From the NCBI GenBank assembly GCA_016234935.1, contig JACRNL010000012.1:1-52172 (forward strand): a stretch of DNA of 52,172 nucleotides, given 5' to 3'. The DNA is from Deltaproteobacteria bacterium. GTDB lineage: Bacteria; Desulfobacterota; GWC2-55-46. Below, in pieces: positions 18,465 to 28,106 of the stretch. Both the position numbers and the translations under genes were made by a program. The stretch's first letter is position 1, and each line of letters opens with the position of its first letter. The notes beneath the pieces are model-generated. The model did no database searches. It was given only the letters and a program-made list of their open reading frames with translations, and had not been told where the DNA came from.

Positions 18465-19847
18465 ATGAAACTTTTCTCTGGACTTAAGAACTTTGCGGCG
18501 CTGGCGCTTGCGGCCATGTTCATTTTTGCGCCGGCATACGCGTTTTGCCAGACGCCGCCGCCAGCGGCCGCGCCTGCCGCGGCTCGCGCCAAGGTCTACA
18601 TAGACCTTGAGGCCCCCGCAATAAAAAAGCTCCCCATAGCCATTCAGGAATTCCGCGAGGCCCCCTCCTCCGGCTCGAAGGCTGACGAAAAAACAGCGGC
18701 GGCGATAAAGGCCGAAATCCTTGACGCGCTTACCGGAGACTTGAGGTTTTCAAACCTCTTCACCTTCATAAAAAAAGAGGCATTCCTTGAAGACCCCGCA
18801 AAGTCCGGCGTAACCCTTAAAGAGACCAACTTCAAGGACTGGCGGGCCGTTGGCGCGGACGCGCTGATCAAAGGACGGTTTACAATAGAAAAGGGGTCTC
18901 TCACCGTTGAAGTCCGGCTCTTTGACTGCGTTGATGAAAAGGAGATCCTCGGCAAGAGATTTGTCGGGAGCAGCTTGAGCCCCAGAAGGCTCGCTCACTA
19001 CTTCGCCGACCAGATATACGAAGAGCTTACAGGCAGGAAGGGAATCTTCGGCACCAAGCTCCTGTTCGTCTCCAAAAGGACCGGCAACAAAGAGGTCTAC
19101 ATGTCCGATTACGACGGCAGGGGCGTGCGCCAGATCACGCGCAGCAAGGCCATAAACTTCTCCCCATACTGGTCGCCGGACGGGAAAAAGATCATCTACA
19201 CGTCATACAAAAAAGGGTGGCCGTGCCTTTACATGCTTGACCTGAGAACAGGCGAGGACGCAGCCCTTTCCGACAGGCCCGGTATAAACATCGGAGGCAG
19301 GCTCTCTCCCGACGGCCGGAGCGCGGCCCTTACGCTGAGCGGGAAAAAATCAACGGAACTCTATTCCCTGGACATCGGCACGAAGAGCTACAAACAGCTT
19401 ACCGACAACAGCGCCAATGACGTTTCTCCCGCATGGTCGCCCGACGGCAAGAGACTTGCCTACGTGTCGGACTCAAGTGGAAACCCGCATATATTTGTGT
19501 TAGAATTGGGTGCCGGAGAAATAGCAAGGCTCACTTACGGCGGCAAGTACAACGCAAGCCCCGCATGGTCTCCGGACGGCAGATTGATAGCCTTTTCAAG
19601 GCAGGACGGAGGCGAGTTTAATATCTGGACACAGGGCATCAATGACGCGGAGGCGGCGCAGCTTACGTTTGAGGGCGACAACAGGTCGCCTTCATGGTCG
19701 CCTGATTCCAGACAGATAGTCTTCAGCAGGGGCGAGCAGGGGTCATCCTCTCTCTACATCATGAACGCCGACGGCACCGCTCTGGTGAAGCTCGACACAG
19801 GGGCTCTCACGGAAAGCCAGCCGTCATGGTCGCCTTTCATGGAATGA
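18465..19847 (+). CDS. tolB: Tol-Pal system periplasmic protein TolB
   Basis: Periplasmic protein that binds Pal and TolA. The 460-residue protein has a signal peptide (about 1-28, ending FAPAYAFCQ), an N-terminal alpha/beta domain (about 35-190) and a six-bladed beta-propeller with repeating WSPDGK motifs (for example YWSPDGKKI, AWSPDGKRL, SWSPDSRQI). ATG 18465 is chosen because GAGGTG precedes it and a signal peptide follows directly; a longer frame from 18411 would bury the signal. Confidence 0.95.
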   Translation: MKLFSGLKNFAALALAAMFIFAPAYAFCQTPPPAAAPAAARAKVYIDLEAPAIKKLPIAIQEFREAPSSGSKADEKTAAAIKAEILDALTGDLRFSNLFTFIKKEAFLEDPAKSGVTLKETNFKDWRAVGADALIKGRFTIEKGSLTVEVRLFDCVDEKEILGKRFVGSSLSPRRLAHYFADQIYEELTGRKGIFGTKLLFVSKRTGNKEVYMSDYDGRGVRQITRSKAINFSPYWSPDGKKIIYTSYKKGWPCLYMLDLRTGEDAALSDRPGINIGGRLSPDGRSAALTLSGKKSTELYSLDIGTKSYKQLTDNSANDVSPAWSPDGKRLAYVSDSSGNPHIFVLELGAGEIARLTYGGKYNASPAWSPDGRLIAFSRQDGGEFNIWTQGINDAEAAQLTFEGDNRSPSWSPDSRQIVFSRGEQGSSSLYIMNADGTALVKLDTGALTESQPSWSPFME

Positions 19848-19877
19848 TTTTACCTTAACCCTAAGGAGGCAGAAAAA

Positions 19878-20477
19878 ATGAAGAGACTATTCAATATCTT
19901 TTCAGTGATGGCATTGGGCATTATGATCGCCTCATGCGCGCCAAAGGCCGTGGTAAAGGAGGAAATAACCGCCACCAGGGAAAAGCCCGCGGAGGCGCAG
20001 ACCGTGGTCGTGCCGGATGAAACGGTGGCGGAGGAAAAAGTGACGGCCTCTGACCTTGGCGCGTCAGAGACGAAAAAGGGCGCGGCAAAGTACGCGTCGC
20101 TCTCTACCGAGGATGAAGCGATAAGCAAAAAGGCCGAAGAGACCGGAAGCCTGCTGACGGTGCATTTTGATTTTGACAAACATACCGTCAGGGATGACGA
20201 CAAAGGCGTGCTTGGCAAGGACGCGAACTGGCTGAAGGTGAATGCGTCCGTTAAGGTGCGCGTCGAAGGCCACGCTGATGAAAGGGGGGAGGCCGAATAC
20301 AACCTCGCCCTCGGCGAAAAACGCGCGGTAACCGTAAAGGCATACCTTGAGGCCATGGGCATAAGAAGCGACAGGCTCTCGACGATAAGCTACGGCACCG
20401 AAAAGCCCGCTGACACGGGCCACAATGAAGATGCATGGGGCAGGAACAGACGGGCGGAGTTCACCATCCAGAATTAA
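19878..20477 (+). CDS. pal: Peptidoglycan-associated lipoprotein Pal
   Basis: Outer-membrane lipoprotein that anchors the envelope to peptidoglycan through an OmpA-like domain. The 199-residue protein has a signal peptide with a lipobox-like IASC (Cys20). A charged linker follows, then the OmpA domain (about 90-199) with VHFDFDKHTV and the peptidoglycan-binding VEGHADERGEAEYNLALGEKRA. AGGAGG precedes the ATG. Follows tolB by 30 bases. Confidence 0.96.
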   Translation: MKRLFNIFSVMALGIMIASCAPKAVVKEEITATREKPAEAQTVVVPDETVAEEKVTASDLGASETKKGAAKYASLSTEDEAISKKAEETGSLLTVHFDFDKHTVRDDDKGVLGKDANWLKVNASVKVRVEGHADERGEAEYNLALGEKRAVTVKAYLEAMGIRSDRLSTISYGTEKPADTGHNEDAWGRNRRAEFTIQN

Positions 20478-20496
20478 AAGGCGGAAAACCTTTCGT

Positions 20497-21474
20497 ATGC
20501 GCATGGCATTACGCGGTGTTTCTCTTTTTCCAATAGTCCTTCTTGCCGCCGCTGTTTTGGGGGCCGCCGGCTGTGGTCCCGGCATGCCCTTCATGACCGC
20601 CGGGCAGCAGGCCCTCGTAAACAACGTGGACACACTCGTCAAAGAAAACGAGGCCCTGAAAAAGCGGGTGGCCGCGCTTGAGAGCGCCGGGGCAGGCGAT
20701 CATACCAGGACGCAAAAAGACATTGCAGGCTTACGGGCCGCGCTTGCGGACAGCAGTAATTCCATCGAGCAGGTCAGACAGGAATTCTCGTTTGTGAAAG
20801 GGAGCTTTGAAGAAACCTCTCACGCAAGAGCGCAGACGCGCGAAGACCTGAAAAACCTGAACGCCTCGATAAAGGGTATAAGCGCGAGGCTTGCGGCAGC
20901 GGACAGCGGCCTGAAGGAGCTCGGCGCGAGGCTCGATGCCGTTGATAAAAAGACGTCTGCCCTCTTCGATGCCGCCGTTATTACCGACAAAAAACTAACT
21001 GAACTGGAGACAAAGGCGGCAAAGGAAAGGGAGACGGCGGCCTCGGTAAAAAAAGGGGCTGAACCCCCTGAGGGGGCTCAGCCCCTTCAAGGGGAAGACC
21101 CGCAGGCCCTCTATCGGAAGGGCAAGAATTTGGCCGCCCGCAAGGACTATCAGGGCGCGATTGATTCGTTCGGGCGGTTTCTCGCGGCATTCCCCAAGCA
21201 CAAACTCTCCGGAAGCGCGCAGTACTGGCTCGGCGAGACCTATTACCTGAAGGGCGACTACGAAAAAGCGATAGTGGAACTCGATAAGGTCGCGGCGCAT
21301 TATCCGGATAACAATAAAATACCCTCGGCGGTTTTGAAGCAGGGCCTCTCCTTTGAAAAATTAGGCTCGAAAAAGGACGCAACGGCGCTCTATAAAAAAG
21401 TGGCTGAAAAATATCCGAAAAGCCCGGAAGCCGCCGCCGCCAAAAAACGGCTGAAGGCGATGAAGGGCAGGTAA
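20497..21474 (+). CDS. cpoB: Cell division coordinator CpoB (YbgF), lipoprotein form
   Basis: Last gene of the tol-pal operon. CpoB coordinates Tol-Pal with peptidoglycan synthesis at division. The 325-residue protein starts at MRMALRG after the pal stop and has a lipobox LGAAGC, so it is probably lipid-anchored. A long coiled coil follows (about 45-180), then three TPR units (about 200-320: ALYRKGKNLAARKDYQGAI, AQYWLGETYYLKGDYEKAI, and a third). The junction between coiled coil and TPR carries an in-frame family A repeat (about 186-199) encoding GAEPPEGAQPLQGE. Confidence 0.92.
   Translation: MRMALRGVSLFPIVLLAAAVLGAAGCGPGMPFMTAGQQALVNNVDTLVKENEALKKRVAALESAGAGDHTRTQKDIAGLRAALADSSNSIEQVRQEFSFVKGSFEETSHARAQTREDLKNLNASIKGISARLAAADSGLKELGARLDAVDKKTSALFDAAVITDKKLTELETKAAKERETAASVKKGAEPPEGAQPLQGEDPQALYRKGKNLAARKDYQGAIDSFGRFLAAFPKHKLSGSAQYWLGETYYLKGDYEKAIVELDKVAAHYPDNNKIPSAVLKQGLSFEKLGSKKDATALYKKVAEKYPKSPEAAAAKKRLKAMKGR
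21054..21095 (+). repeat. In-frame palindromic repeat family A in cpoB
   Basis: Units GGGGCTGAACCCCCTGAGGG and GGGCTCAGCCCCTTCAAGGG overlap here. It lies precisely between the coiled coil and the TPR domain. Confidence 0.9.
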
Positions 21475-21489
21475 TCCTGCCTGTTTTTT
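21465..21489 (+). terminator. Terminator of the tol-pal operon
   Basis: Stem GGCAGG/CCTGCC (extended by flanking CAGG/CCTG pairing) with the cpoB stop codon in its loop, followed by seven T. Confidence 0.85.
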
Positions 21490-21509
21490 TCCGTCCAAAC
21501 CGGCACCCC

Positions 21510-21562
21510 CACCCTGCCCTCCCATCCCCCGCTTTAAACACGCGAGGGCAGGCAAGGGGGAG
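21510..21562. repeat. Palindromic repeat family B, copy 2
   Basis: CCTGCCCTCCC, CCCCCGCTTTAAA and CGCGAGGGCAGG. Intergenic between cpoB and the DUF362 gene; its right end provides the GGGGGAGGAG ribosome binding region of that gene. Confidence 0.7.
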
Positions 21563-21574
21563 GAGATAAGGAAG

Positions 21575-22729
21575 TTGCCCATCTCACACATGAAAAAAAC
21601 AGTAGCCATAGTCAGATGCGCCGCTTACAAGGACACGGATGTCCTGGAGGCCGTAAGAAAGAGCGTCGGCCTTTTGGGCGGCATTGAGAGGTTCGTCAAA
21701 AAAGGCGAGCGAATACTCATTAAGCCCAACCTCCTTGCCGCAAAGCCCGTGGAAACGGCCGTGACCACGCATCCTGCCTTTGTGAAGGCGGTTATCCTTC
21801 TCATTAAAGAGGCAGGGGCAACGCCGGTGGTGGGAGATTCGCCGGGCATGGGAAGCGCGCAAAAGGCAGCGCAAAAGAGCGGCATCCTTGATATTTGCAG
21901 GGAAACAGGCGCCCAGCTCATAGAGCTTAAGGAACTGGTCATAGCTGAAAACCCCAGGGGCCATACCTTCAGGCGTCTGGAGGTGTCAAAAGAGGCGCTT
22001 GGCTTTGACGGCATCATCAACCTGCCAAAGCTGAAGACGCATGTCCAGATGTATCTGACGCTCGGCGTCAAGAACATGTTCGGCTGCGTGCCGGGAAAAT
22101 TGAAGCCCCAGTGGCACCTTTCCTCCGGCGTCGACAGCAAGGACTTTGCAGGGATGCTCCTTGACCTCTATTATTTCCTCAGCCCCAGGCTGACGATCAT
22201 GGACGGCGTCATCGCGATGGAAGGAAACGGCCCGGGAAGCGGAGACCCGCGCACGCTCGGCCTTGTCTTTGCCTCGGAAAACGCCGTTGCCATGGACACG
22301 GTCATTGCCCGCGTCCTCGGCTGTAAGGCGGAAAACATCCCCATACTCAAGGCCGCTATCGGGCGGGGGCTCAAGGAATCCGATATTTCGAATATCGCCG
22401 TCTGCGGCGAAAGCATGGAGAGCGTCCTGGTTCACGGCTTCCGCTTCCCGCCCCTTACAGGCGTCAACTTCGCGGACAGGCTCCCGTACTTCCTTGACAG
22501 GCATCTAAGGAAGGCCCTCACGTCAAGACCGCATATCGATAAGGCAAAGTGCTCGCTCTGCAAAGTCTGCGTGGAGGTCTGTCCGCCGGAGGTCATGTCG
22601 AAATCAGGACAGATGATAGACATAAACTACGACCGCTGCATAAGATGCTACTGCTGTCAGGAGATGTGCCCGCAGGGCGCCATCACCCCGCGCCAGGGAT
22701 GGCTGAAGCGCGCGATCCCCGGACTCTGA
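21575..22729 (+). CDS. DUF362 protein with C-terminal two-cluster ferredoxin domain
   Basis: A 384-residue protein. The DUF362 domain (about 8-300) has ILIKPNLLAAKPVETAVTTHP at its start and FDGIINLPKLKTHVQMYLTLGVKN, split here over two segments. The last 80 residues hold two [4Fe-4S] motifs, CSLCKVCVEVCPP and CIRCYCCQEMCPQ. The reaction is unknown; the architecture suggests an iron-sulfur electron-transfer or cluster-handling role in anaerobes. The TTG at 21575 has GGAGG 11 bases upstream; the ATG at 21590 (MKKTVAIVRC) is the alternative start. Confidence 0.85.
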   Translation: MPISHMKKTVAIVRCAAYKDTDVLEAVRKSVGLLGGIERFVKKGERILIKPNLLAAKPVETAVTTHPAFVKAVILLIKEAGATPVVGDSPGMGSAQKAAQKSGILDICRETGAQLIELKELVIAENPRGHTFRRLEVSKEALGFDGIINLPKLKTHVQMYLTLGVKNMFGCVPGKLKPQWHLSSGVDSKDFAGMLLDLYYFLSPRLTIMDGVIAMEGNGPGSGDPRTLGLVFASENAVAMDTVIARVLGCKAENIPILKAAIGRGLKESDISNIAVCGESMESVLVHGFRFPPLTGVNFADRLPYFLDRHLRKALTSRPHIDKAKCSLCKVCVEVCPPEVMSKSGQMIDINYDRCIRCYCCQEMCPQGAITPRQGWLKRAIPGL

Positions 22730-22857
22730 GCCGGGAAAATTTTTGCTAAACGGGGACTTTTATAATATAATCTGCTTGCGTTTTATAATCCCTCCGCTGA
22801 AAAAATGGTTTCCGGAAAAAAGGAACGCATATGATGAAACGCTTTCGGGAGCGATGA

Positions 22858-25800
22858 TTGTCGAAGCCGCTATGGAAAAAGGGACGCATCCTCCTTATTG
22901 GCGCCGCCATTGCCCTCGCGGTCTTTCTGGCCGCGTTTTTTTACGTCTTTTCCTCCCCCGTGGACCTCTCAAGCCAGCACGCGCGGATTGAAGCGATAAT
23001 TGAAAAGCGCACCGGCATAAAGGTCAAGGCCGAGGCCGTCGTGTTAAAGGCCTTTCCTCACATCGACCTCAGGATAAAGGACGCGGAGGCCTTTGACGGC
23101 AATGCCGCCTTCCTGAAGATAAGGTCAATGAGGCTTGTCCTGCCGCTTCTTTCCATCTTCTCGCGCTCGATAAACATTAACAGCCTCGATATAGACGGAC
23201 TGGAGCTTAACGTCACCAGAAACGCGTCGGGCGAGATAAATCTGGCGCGGCTGCTGAAGAAGCCGACGCCGGTCACGCTGAAAAGGCTGAATCTAAGCGA
23301 TGCCCGCGCTTCCTTCAAGGACGAAGCGGCCAACGCGGCCTTTGACGTCACCGGCATAAAGGCGGCCATAACGCGCACGCGCGAGGGGTTTGACTACGCG
23401 GCTGAGGCGGCCCTTCGTCCTGGCGTGAAGATCAGCCTTCGCGGCACGGGAGACGACGGCAAAGGGAGGCTTGCATTTTCAGGCACATGCGCCGTAAAAG
23501 GGTTTGACCTCGCGCGGCTTACGCCGTATATAAGAAAGAGCCTGCCCAATGCGTCCATCAGCGGCATGGCCGGCTTCGCAGGTTCGTACTCGTACGACGG
23601 GGATATGCGCGCCAAAGGCAGCCTCACCTATAAAAACGCGGCGGCAGTCCTGCCAGGTCTTCTCGCGAAGCCTTTAGTGTCGGCAAGCGGCTCTGCCGCG
23701 ATGAGTTTTTTCAGGGATAAAAAAGGCACGGTCTCGGCCGTTGACAGGGCTGCCCTTGCCTTTGACGGTTTCAGCCTTTCCGGCTCGCTCAAGGTAAAAA
23801 CCCTTGCCGCAACCAACGGAAAGGGGGTTGAACCCCTGCAAAAGGTTCCGCCTGTTTTCGAGGCGCAGCTCTCTTCAACGCCGGCGCCTGTGCGGACGCT
23901 GATGGCCTATATCCCTGCTCCATACAGTAAAATGCTGGAAAAAGTCAGGCCGGTTGACGGCACGGTCGCGCTTAAAAACCTCTCGGTATCCGGCACATCC
24001 GGCGACCTGAAGGAGCGGGACACGTATAAGAGGCCGGGATTTGCAAGCGCCTCCGTGAAGTTCGACAACGTGAAGGTGAAGCACCAAAACCTTGAAAAGC
24101 CGTTCGCCGGAATCCGGGGCGTGCTGGCGTTTAAGGACAACGTCCTGTCGCTTGAGCATTTTACCGGCAGGCACGGGGCGATAAGCGTAGATGACCTTTC
24201 AGGCGAGATAAAAGACCCCGCCGGAAAGGCCGATTACCGCCTTTCGCTGGCCGCTGATCTGGAGACCTCGCAGCTCCTGCCGCTGGCAAGGGCGCTGCTT
24301 GAAGACCGCCTCGCCCAGGAGGACATTGAAAAACTCGGCAAGGCGCGCCTGGCGGGCAAGGCCGGTTTGATTCTTAAATTGAAAGGCAAAGGCCGCCCCC
24401 TGAGGGGGTTTGACGGCCTCAAAGGCGCGGCGTACTCCGGCGCCTTGAGGTTAAACGGCGTGGACGCGGGCTACGGGGATATTCCTCTTGCGCTAAAATC
24501 GCTCAAAGGCCTGTTTGCGTTTGACAACAGTGGCATAACACTGAAGGGCGTCGAAGGAACGGACGAGTTTAAAAGCCTCCTCGGCGTGGACGGGTCGGTG
24601 ACCCACTACCTTTCAAAAAGCCCTGCGCTTGACATCAGGGCTAGGGGCGCGCTTTCGCAGGGAACGGCGGATACGGCCTTCAGGAAGTGGGGCATTGAAG
24701 GGCCGGTTTACGGGGGCAGCGTGCCATTCACGATTTCGCTTAGAGGCAGCCCCGGATCGTTAAGCGCAAAGGCGTCCCTTAACTTCACGCCCATTGCCAT
24801 AGAGTATAAAAATATCGTAAAAAAGAGCGCGGGCGTAAAGGCTTTCGCCAAAGGCTCCTTCAGCCTGAGCAACAAGGAACTTTCGATAAAAGAGTTCATC
24901 CTTGCCTTTGGCAAGACCACGGTAAACGGGGGCGGACGGCTGTCGCTTGGCGACGGGCACGCATACAACTTTTTTGCGCTTTCCAGACACGTTGACATTG
25001 ACGACCTTGGCCATGTGGCGGCGTTTCTGGTGGATGGGGCCGCCTCCGGCGGCATTCTCGCATTTGATGTAAAGACGGAAAAAAACGCCCAGGACAAAAA
25101 GCCGTCATATGAAGGCGATGTTACGTTTAAAGACGGGCGCTTTAACGCCGTTTTTCTCGCAAAGCCCGTTGAAAAGGTGAGCGCGTCGCTCAAATTCGGC
25201 AAAGACGCCGTTCATTTTGCGCTCGACAAGCTCAGCGCCGGACAGACGGAGGTAAGCGCGCGTCTTGACGCCCAAAACGGGACCATCAGCTTTGAGGTGG
25301 ATTCGCCCGGCTTTTTCCTCGAAGATTTTATAAAAAAGGCCGAAGGTCCGCCGTCAGATACGGCTCCCGGCGCGCCGCTTGTAAAAAAGCAAAACAGAAT
25401 AAAGAATTTCCTCTTTGACATTATCGAAGCGGAAGATGCGGCCGGGGCTGCCCCGGCCTTTATTGGCGGCGGGATTATAAAGATAAAAAAAGGGAGCATC
25501 ATGGGGCGGACGTTTGAGGATTTGAGCGCCGGGTTCGTCCTCGAAAAAGACGCGCTCTACATAAAGCCGATTACCTATTTCAAAAACGAAGGAAGCGCGG
25601 CGGCCCAGGTCACTGTTTACAGGGGCGCGTCAACCCCTCTTCTTTTCGCGGCCAAAATGGACTTCTCCGGCGTGCAGCTCGAACCGTTTTTTAAGGAGAT
25701 GGGCGCGAAGAAACAGATTTTGTCGGGCCCGGTCCGTGGGACGATGGAGCTTACCGGCAGGCGCGGGGCCTCTCCTTTTACCGCCGGGTTGAACGGATCG

Positions 25801-26289
25801 GTCTACCTTCGCTCCGAGGACGGCAGGCTCTATAAGTTCACGCTGCTAAGCAAGATATTCTCAATCGTGAACATCCTTTCCATAACCGAGCTTTTCGAAG
25901 AGGGCCTTCCGTATAAGTATATTTCCGGGGACTTCACCGTCAAAGACGGCATCATTTCAACCAATAACCTCAGGCTGGACGCTTCTTCCATGAGGATGTC
26001 CGCCCTTGGCGAGATAAGCCTGCCCGACGCCGCCATAGACGCCGTCCTTGCCATGCACCCGTTCGTTACCATTGACAAAATCATCTCAACGATACCTCTT
26101 GCGGGATGGATAATCGGCGGCAGGCAGGAGAGCACTTTGAGCATGTATTATGACATAGTCGGGCCTTTGAAAGAGCCGGAGGTAGGGCCAGCCCCGATAA
26201 AAGGCCTGGGCGCCGGAGTCCTGGGCATACTGCAAAGACTTATCGAAGCGCCGGTAGAGCTTCTCAGGCCGGACAGCGCGCCGAAATAA
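22858..26289 (+). CDS. AsmA-like giant envelope protein
   Basis: A 1143-residue protein with one N-terminal membrane helix (about 12-32, ending FFYVFSSPVDLSS), then a long repetitive beta-rich body and a C-terminal AsmA-type region (about 960-1110, containing SIVNILSITELF and LAMHPFVTIDKIISTIPL). AsmA-like proteins bridge inner and outer membranes and are implicated in phospholipid transport; that role is inferred from the family. The start is TTG at 22858, with GGGAG in front. Two in-frame family A remnants occur at about residues 321-330 (GVEPLQKVPP) and 512-518 (GRPLRGF). Confidence 0.85.
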   Translation: MSKPLWKKGRILLIGAAIALAVFLAAFFYVFSSPVDLSSQHARIEAIIEKRTGIKVKAEAVVLKAFPHIDLRIKDAEAFDGNAAFLKIRSMRLVLPLLSIFSRSININSLDIDGLELNVTRNASGEINLARLLKKPTPVTLKRLNLSDARASFKDEAANAAFDVTGIKAAITRTREGFDYAAEAALRPGVKISLRGTGDDGKGRLAFSGTCAVKGFDLARLTPYIRKSLPNASISGMAGFAGSYSYDGDMRAKGSLTYKNAAAVLPGLLAKPLVSASGSAAMSFFRDKKGTVSAVDRAALAFDGFSLSGSLKVKTLAATNGKGVEPLQKVPPVFEAQLSSTPAPVRTLMAYIPAPYSKMLEKVRPVDGTVALKNLSVSGTSGDLKERDTYKRPGFASASVKFDNVKVKHQNLEKPFAGIRGVLAFKDNVLSLEHFTGRHGAISVDDLSGEIKDPAGKADYRLSLAADLETSQLLPLARALLEDRLAQEDIEKLGKARLAGKAGLILKLKGKGRPLRGFDGLKGAAYSGALRLNGVDAGYGDIPLALKSLKGLFAFDNSGITLKGVEGTDEFKSLLGVDGSVTHYLSKSPALDIRARGALSQGTADTAFRKWGIEGPVYGGSVPFTISLRGSPGSLSAKASLNFTPIAIEYKNIVKKSAGVKAFAKGSFSLSNKELSIKEFILAFGKTTVNGGGRLSLGDGHAYNFFALSRHVDIDDLGHVAAFLVDGAASGGILAFDVKTEKNAQDKKPSYEGDVTFKDGRFNAVFLAKPVEKVSASLKFGKDAVHFALDKLSAGQTEVSARLDAQNGTISFEVDSPGFFLEDFIKKAEGPPSDTAPGAPLVKKQNRIKNFLFDIIEAEDAAGAAPAFIGGGIIKIKKGSIMGRTFEDLSAGFVLEKDALYIKPITYFKNEGSAAAQVTVYRGASTPLLFAAKMDFSGVQLEPFFKEMGAKKQILSGPVRGTMELTGRRGASPFTAGLNGSVYLRSEDGRLYKFTLLSKIFSIVNILSITELFEEGLPYKYISGDFTVKDGIISTNNLRLDASSMRMSALGEISLPDAAIDAVLAMHPFVTIDKIISTIPLAGWIIGGRQESTLSMYYDIVGPLKEPEVGPAPIKGLGAGVLGILQRLIEAPVELLRPDSAPK

Positions 26290-26300
26290 AAGGGGGGGAT

Positions 26301-27089
26301 ATGCAGGGATTCTGGAACAGATTGAAGGCCGAGTGGTACAGCAAGGGGCTTAAGTATTCCACGCTCCCCCGGACGGCGGTGCCGTTTATCCTCTCAAAGG
26401 CCGCGGGCGCCAGGACCTTTCTTGACGCGGGCGCTGGCTGCGGCACGCTTGCCATACCGCTTGCGAAGAAGGGCAAAAAGGTGACGGCCCTCGACCCGTC
26501 GCGCTCCATGCTCGCCGTCCTGGACGGGGAGATAAAAAAACAGGGGCTTAAAAACATAAAAACAATACTTGCCGCATGGGGCCAGGCAGAGGTAAAACCG
26601 CACGACGTGGTCATCTGCGCCAACGTGCCGCAGCTCTTAAAGGGCAACGAGCCTTTTCTAAGGGATGCCGACGCCCTTTCAAAAAAAGCGGTGTTTCTCA
26701 TAGAAGGCGCCGACCCGAACGCCGATAAGTTTTATTATAAAGACCTCTACCCGCTCGTCTTCAACAAAAGCTTCAGCCAGAGGACGGACTATCTTGAGAC
26801 GGTCAAACTGCTCCATTCGATGGGCATCTTCGCGAACGTCGAGATCATCGAATACGACTTTGACCAGCCGTTCGCGGACGTGGACGAGGCCGTCCATTTC
26901 TGGAAGGAACACATGGGCATCGTCACAGAGGAGCATGACGCGCGGCTCAAAGGCTATCTGAGAAAAAGGCTTGTAAAAAAAGGAAATGTCCTTTTCGCGC
27001 CCTTCCATAAAAAGGCGGCGATAATCTGGTGGGTGAAGAAGGGGGTTGAACCCCTTCAAGGGGCGGCAAAGCGGCGGATAAGGAAGTAG
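26301..27089 (+). CDS. SAM-dependent methyltransferase, class I
   Basis: A 262-residue protein with the SAM-binding motif FLDAGAGCGTLAIPLAKKG (about residues 40-58), an acidic residue in VTALDPSRSM, and VVICANVPQLL as motif IV. The substrate is unknown. The C-terminal part resembles methyltransferases found near anaerobic metabolism genes, but no specific family can be named. It starts 11 bases after the AsmA-like gene with GGGGGG before the ATG. Its tail is made by an in-frame family A repeat (about 247-255, GVEPLQGAAKRR). Confidence 0.8.
   Translation: MQGFWNRLKAEWYSKGLKYSTLPRTAVPFILSKAAGARTFLDAGAGCGTLAIPLAKKGKKVTALDPSRSMLAVLDGEIKKQGLKNIKTILAAWGQAEVKPHDVVICANVPQLLKGNEPFLRDADALSKKAVFLIEGADPNADKFYYKDLYPLVFNKSFSQRTDYLETVKLLHSMGIFANVEIIEYDFDQPFADVDEAVHFWKEHMGIVTEEHDARLKGYLRKRLVKKGNVLFAPFHKKAAIIWWVKKGVEPLQGAAKRRIRK
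27041..27064 (+). repeat. In-frame palindromic repeat family A at the methyltransferase C-terminus
   Basis: GGGGGTTGAACCCCTTCAAG plus GGGC. Encodes GVEPLQGA just before the stop codon. Confidence 0.85.
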
Positions 27090-27116
27090 AGCGTCCTTGC
27101 AGGCTTTAAGCGTGGA

Positions 27117-27899
27117 TTAAAAACTGTGGCTGCTCTTCATCAGCATACTTACTCCAAGGTAGGTAAAAAGCACCACGAAAAAACCGAAGAGCGTGGCAAA
27201 GGCAAGGCCCTTTCCGCGCCACTGCCGGACGTAATAGGCGTGCATGGCCCCTGCGTAGTAGAACCAGACGATGAACGACCAGATGATCTTGGGCTCCCAC
27301 ATCCAGTAGGCCCCCCACGCGAGATACCCCCATACGGCGCCGGAAAACATGGAAGCGGAAAAAAAGCCGAAGCCCCACATGACGGCCTTTGCGGCTATAT
27401 CTTCAAACTTCTTCTGCTCGGCATTATTCGGAAGCCATGCGCCGTAGACGAGATATAAGAGCGCGGCTGAGAAGGCCAGTGTGAAAAAGGCGTAGGCCAC
27501 GAATGAAAAAGTAACGTGTGTCTCAAACCACCTGGTGCGCAAAATGAGCGTAAGCGGCCCGCCCGGCTTTTCGTTTGCAAATGAAAAAAGGAGCGCAAGG
27601 ACGGCAACGGGAATTGTCACAAGCTCGGTGGCGCGCTCGCCGTACCGGAAGATGACAAAGACGGAAAGCAGCGCCGTGCACCAGCTGAAAAAAAGGAGCG
27701 TTTCGTACATACTGGCCATTGGGGCGTGGCCGGTCGAGTAGACGCGGGCCGCCAGGGCCGCGCTGTGGCTTAAAAGGCCGGCGCACAAGGCCGCCTTTGA
27801 CGCAAGCTCCAGCGAGGCGGCTTTTTTTACGTGATAAATGAAAACAGCGATGAGGCCCGCTGCGTAGAGCATTACCGAGGCGATTAAGAGCGGTTTCAT
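27117..27899 (-). CDS. ccsB: Cytochrome c biogenesis protein of the CcsA/CcsB (ResC) family
   Basis: Inner-membrane heme-handling protein of system II cytochrome c assembly. The 260-residue protein has about eight membrane helices. The WWD-type heme-binding motif is present as WGAYWMWEPKIIWSFIVW. It deviates from the common WGSYWSWDPKETW, with Glu for Asp and Ile-Ile for Glu-Thr. His residues that may ligate heme are in LLSHSAALAARV, FETHVTFSF and GAMHAYYV. No ccsA/resB partner lies beside it. Confidence 0.85.
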   Translation of the reverse strand: MKPLLIASVMLYAAGLIAVFIYHVKKAASLELASKAALCAGLLSHSAALAARVYSTGHAPMASMYETLLFFSWCTALLSVFVIFRYGERATELVTIPVAVLALLFSFANEKPGGPLTLILRTRWFETHVTFSFVAYAFFTLAFSAALLYLVYGAWLPNNAEQKKFEDIAAKAVMWGFGFFSASMFSGAVWGYLAWGAYWMWEPKIIWSFIVWFYYAGAMHAYYVRQWRGKGLAFATLFGFFVVLFTYLGVSMLMKSSHSF

Positions 27900-27947
27900 A
27901 TTGGTCTGTTTGGCAGCGGGGCGGCCTTGAGGGTGGAAACCCTTATG

Positions 27948-28071
27948 TTGTCATTCCCGCAGTCTTTAAGCGGGCATCCGGTAAGGGCATCCGGGCATCC
28001 CGTGCCTCTTTATGCTTTCGCCTGCGCTGCCAAAGACGCTGGATGCCCGATTAAAACCTCGGGCATGACAG
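27948..28071. repeat. Interspersed repeat with TGTCATTCCCGC ends
   Basis: Starts TTGTCATTCCCGCAGTC and ends CCTCGGGCATGACA, with internal GGATGCCC pieces. This type of near-palindromic intergenic repeat is widespread in proteobacteria. Fills the gap between ccsB and queE. Confidence 0.6.
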
Positions 28072-28106
28072 ATTATTTTTAAAAAAGTTTTTCCCCCGTG
28101 GCAGCC

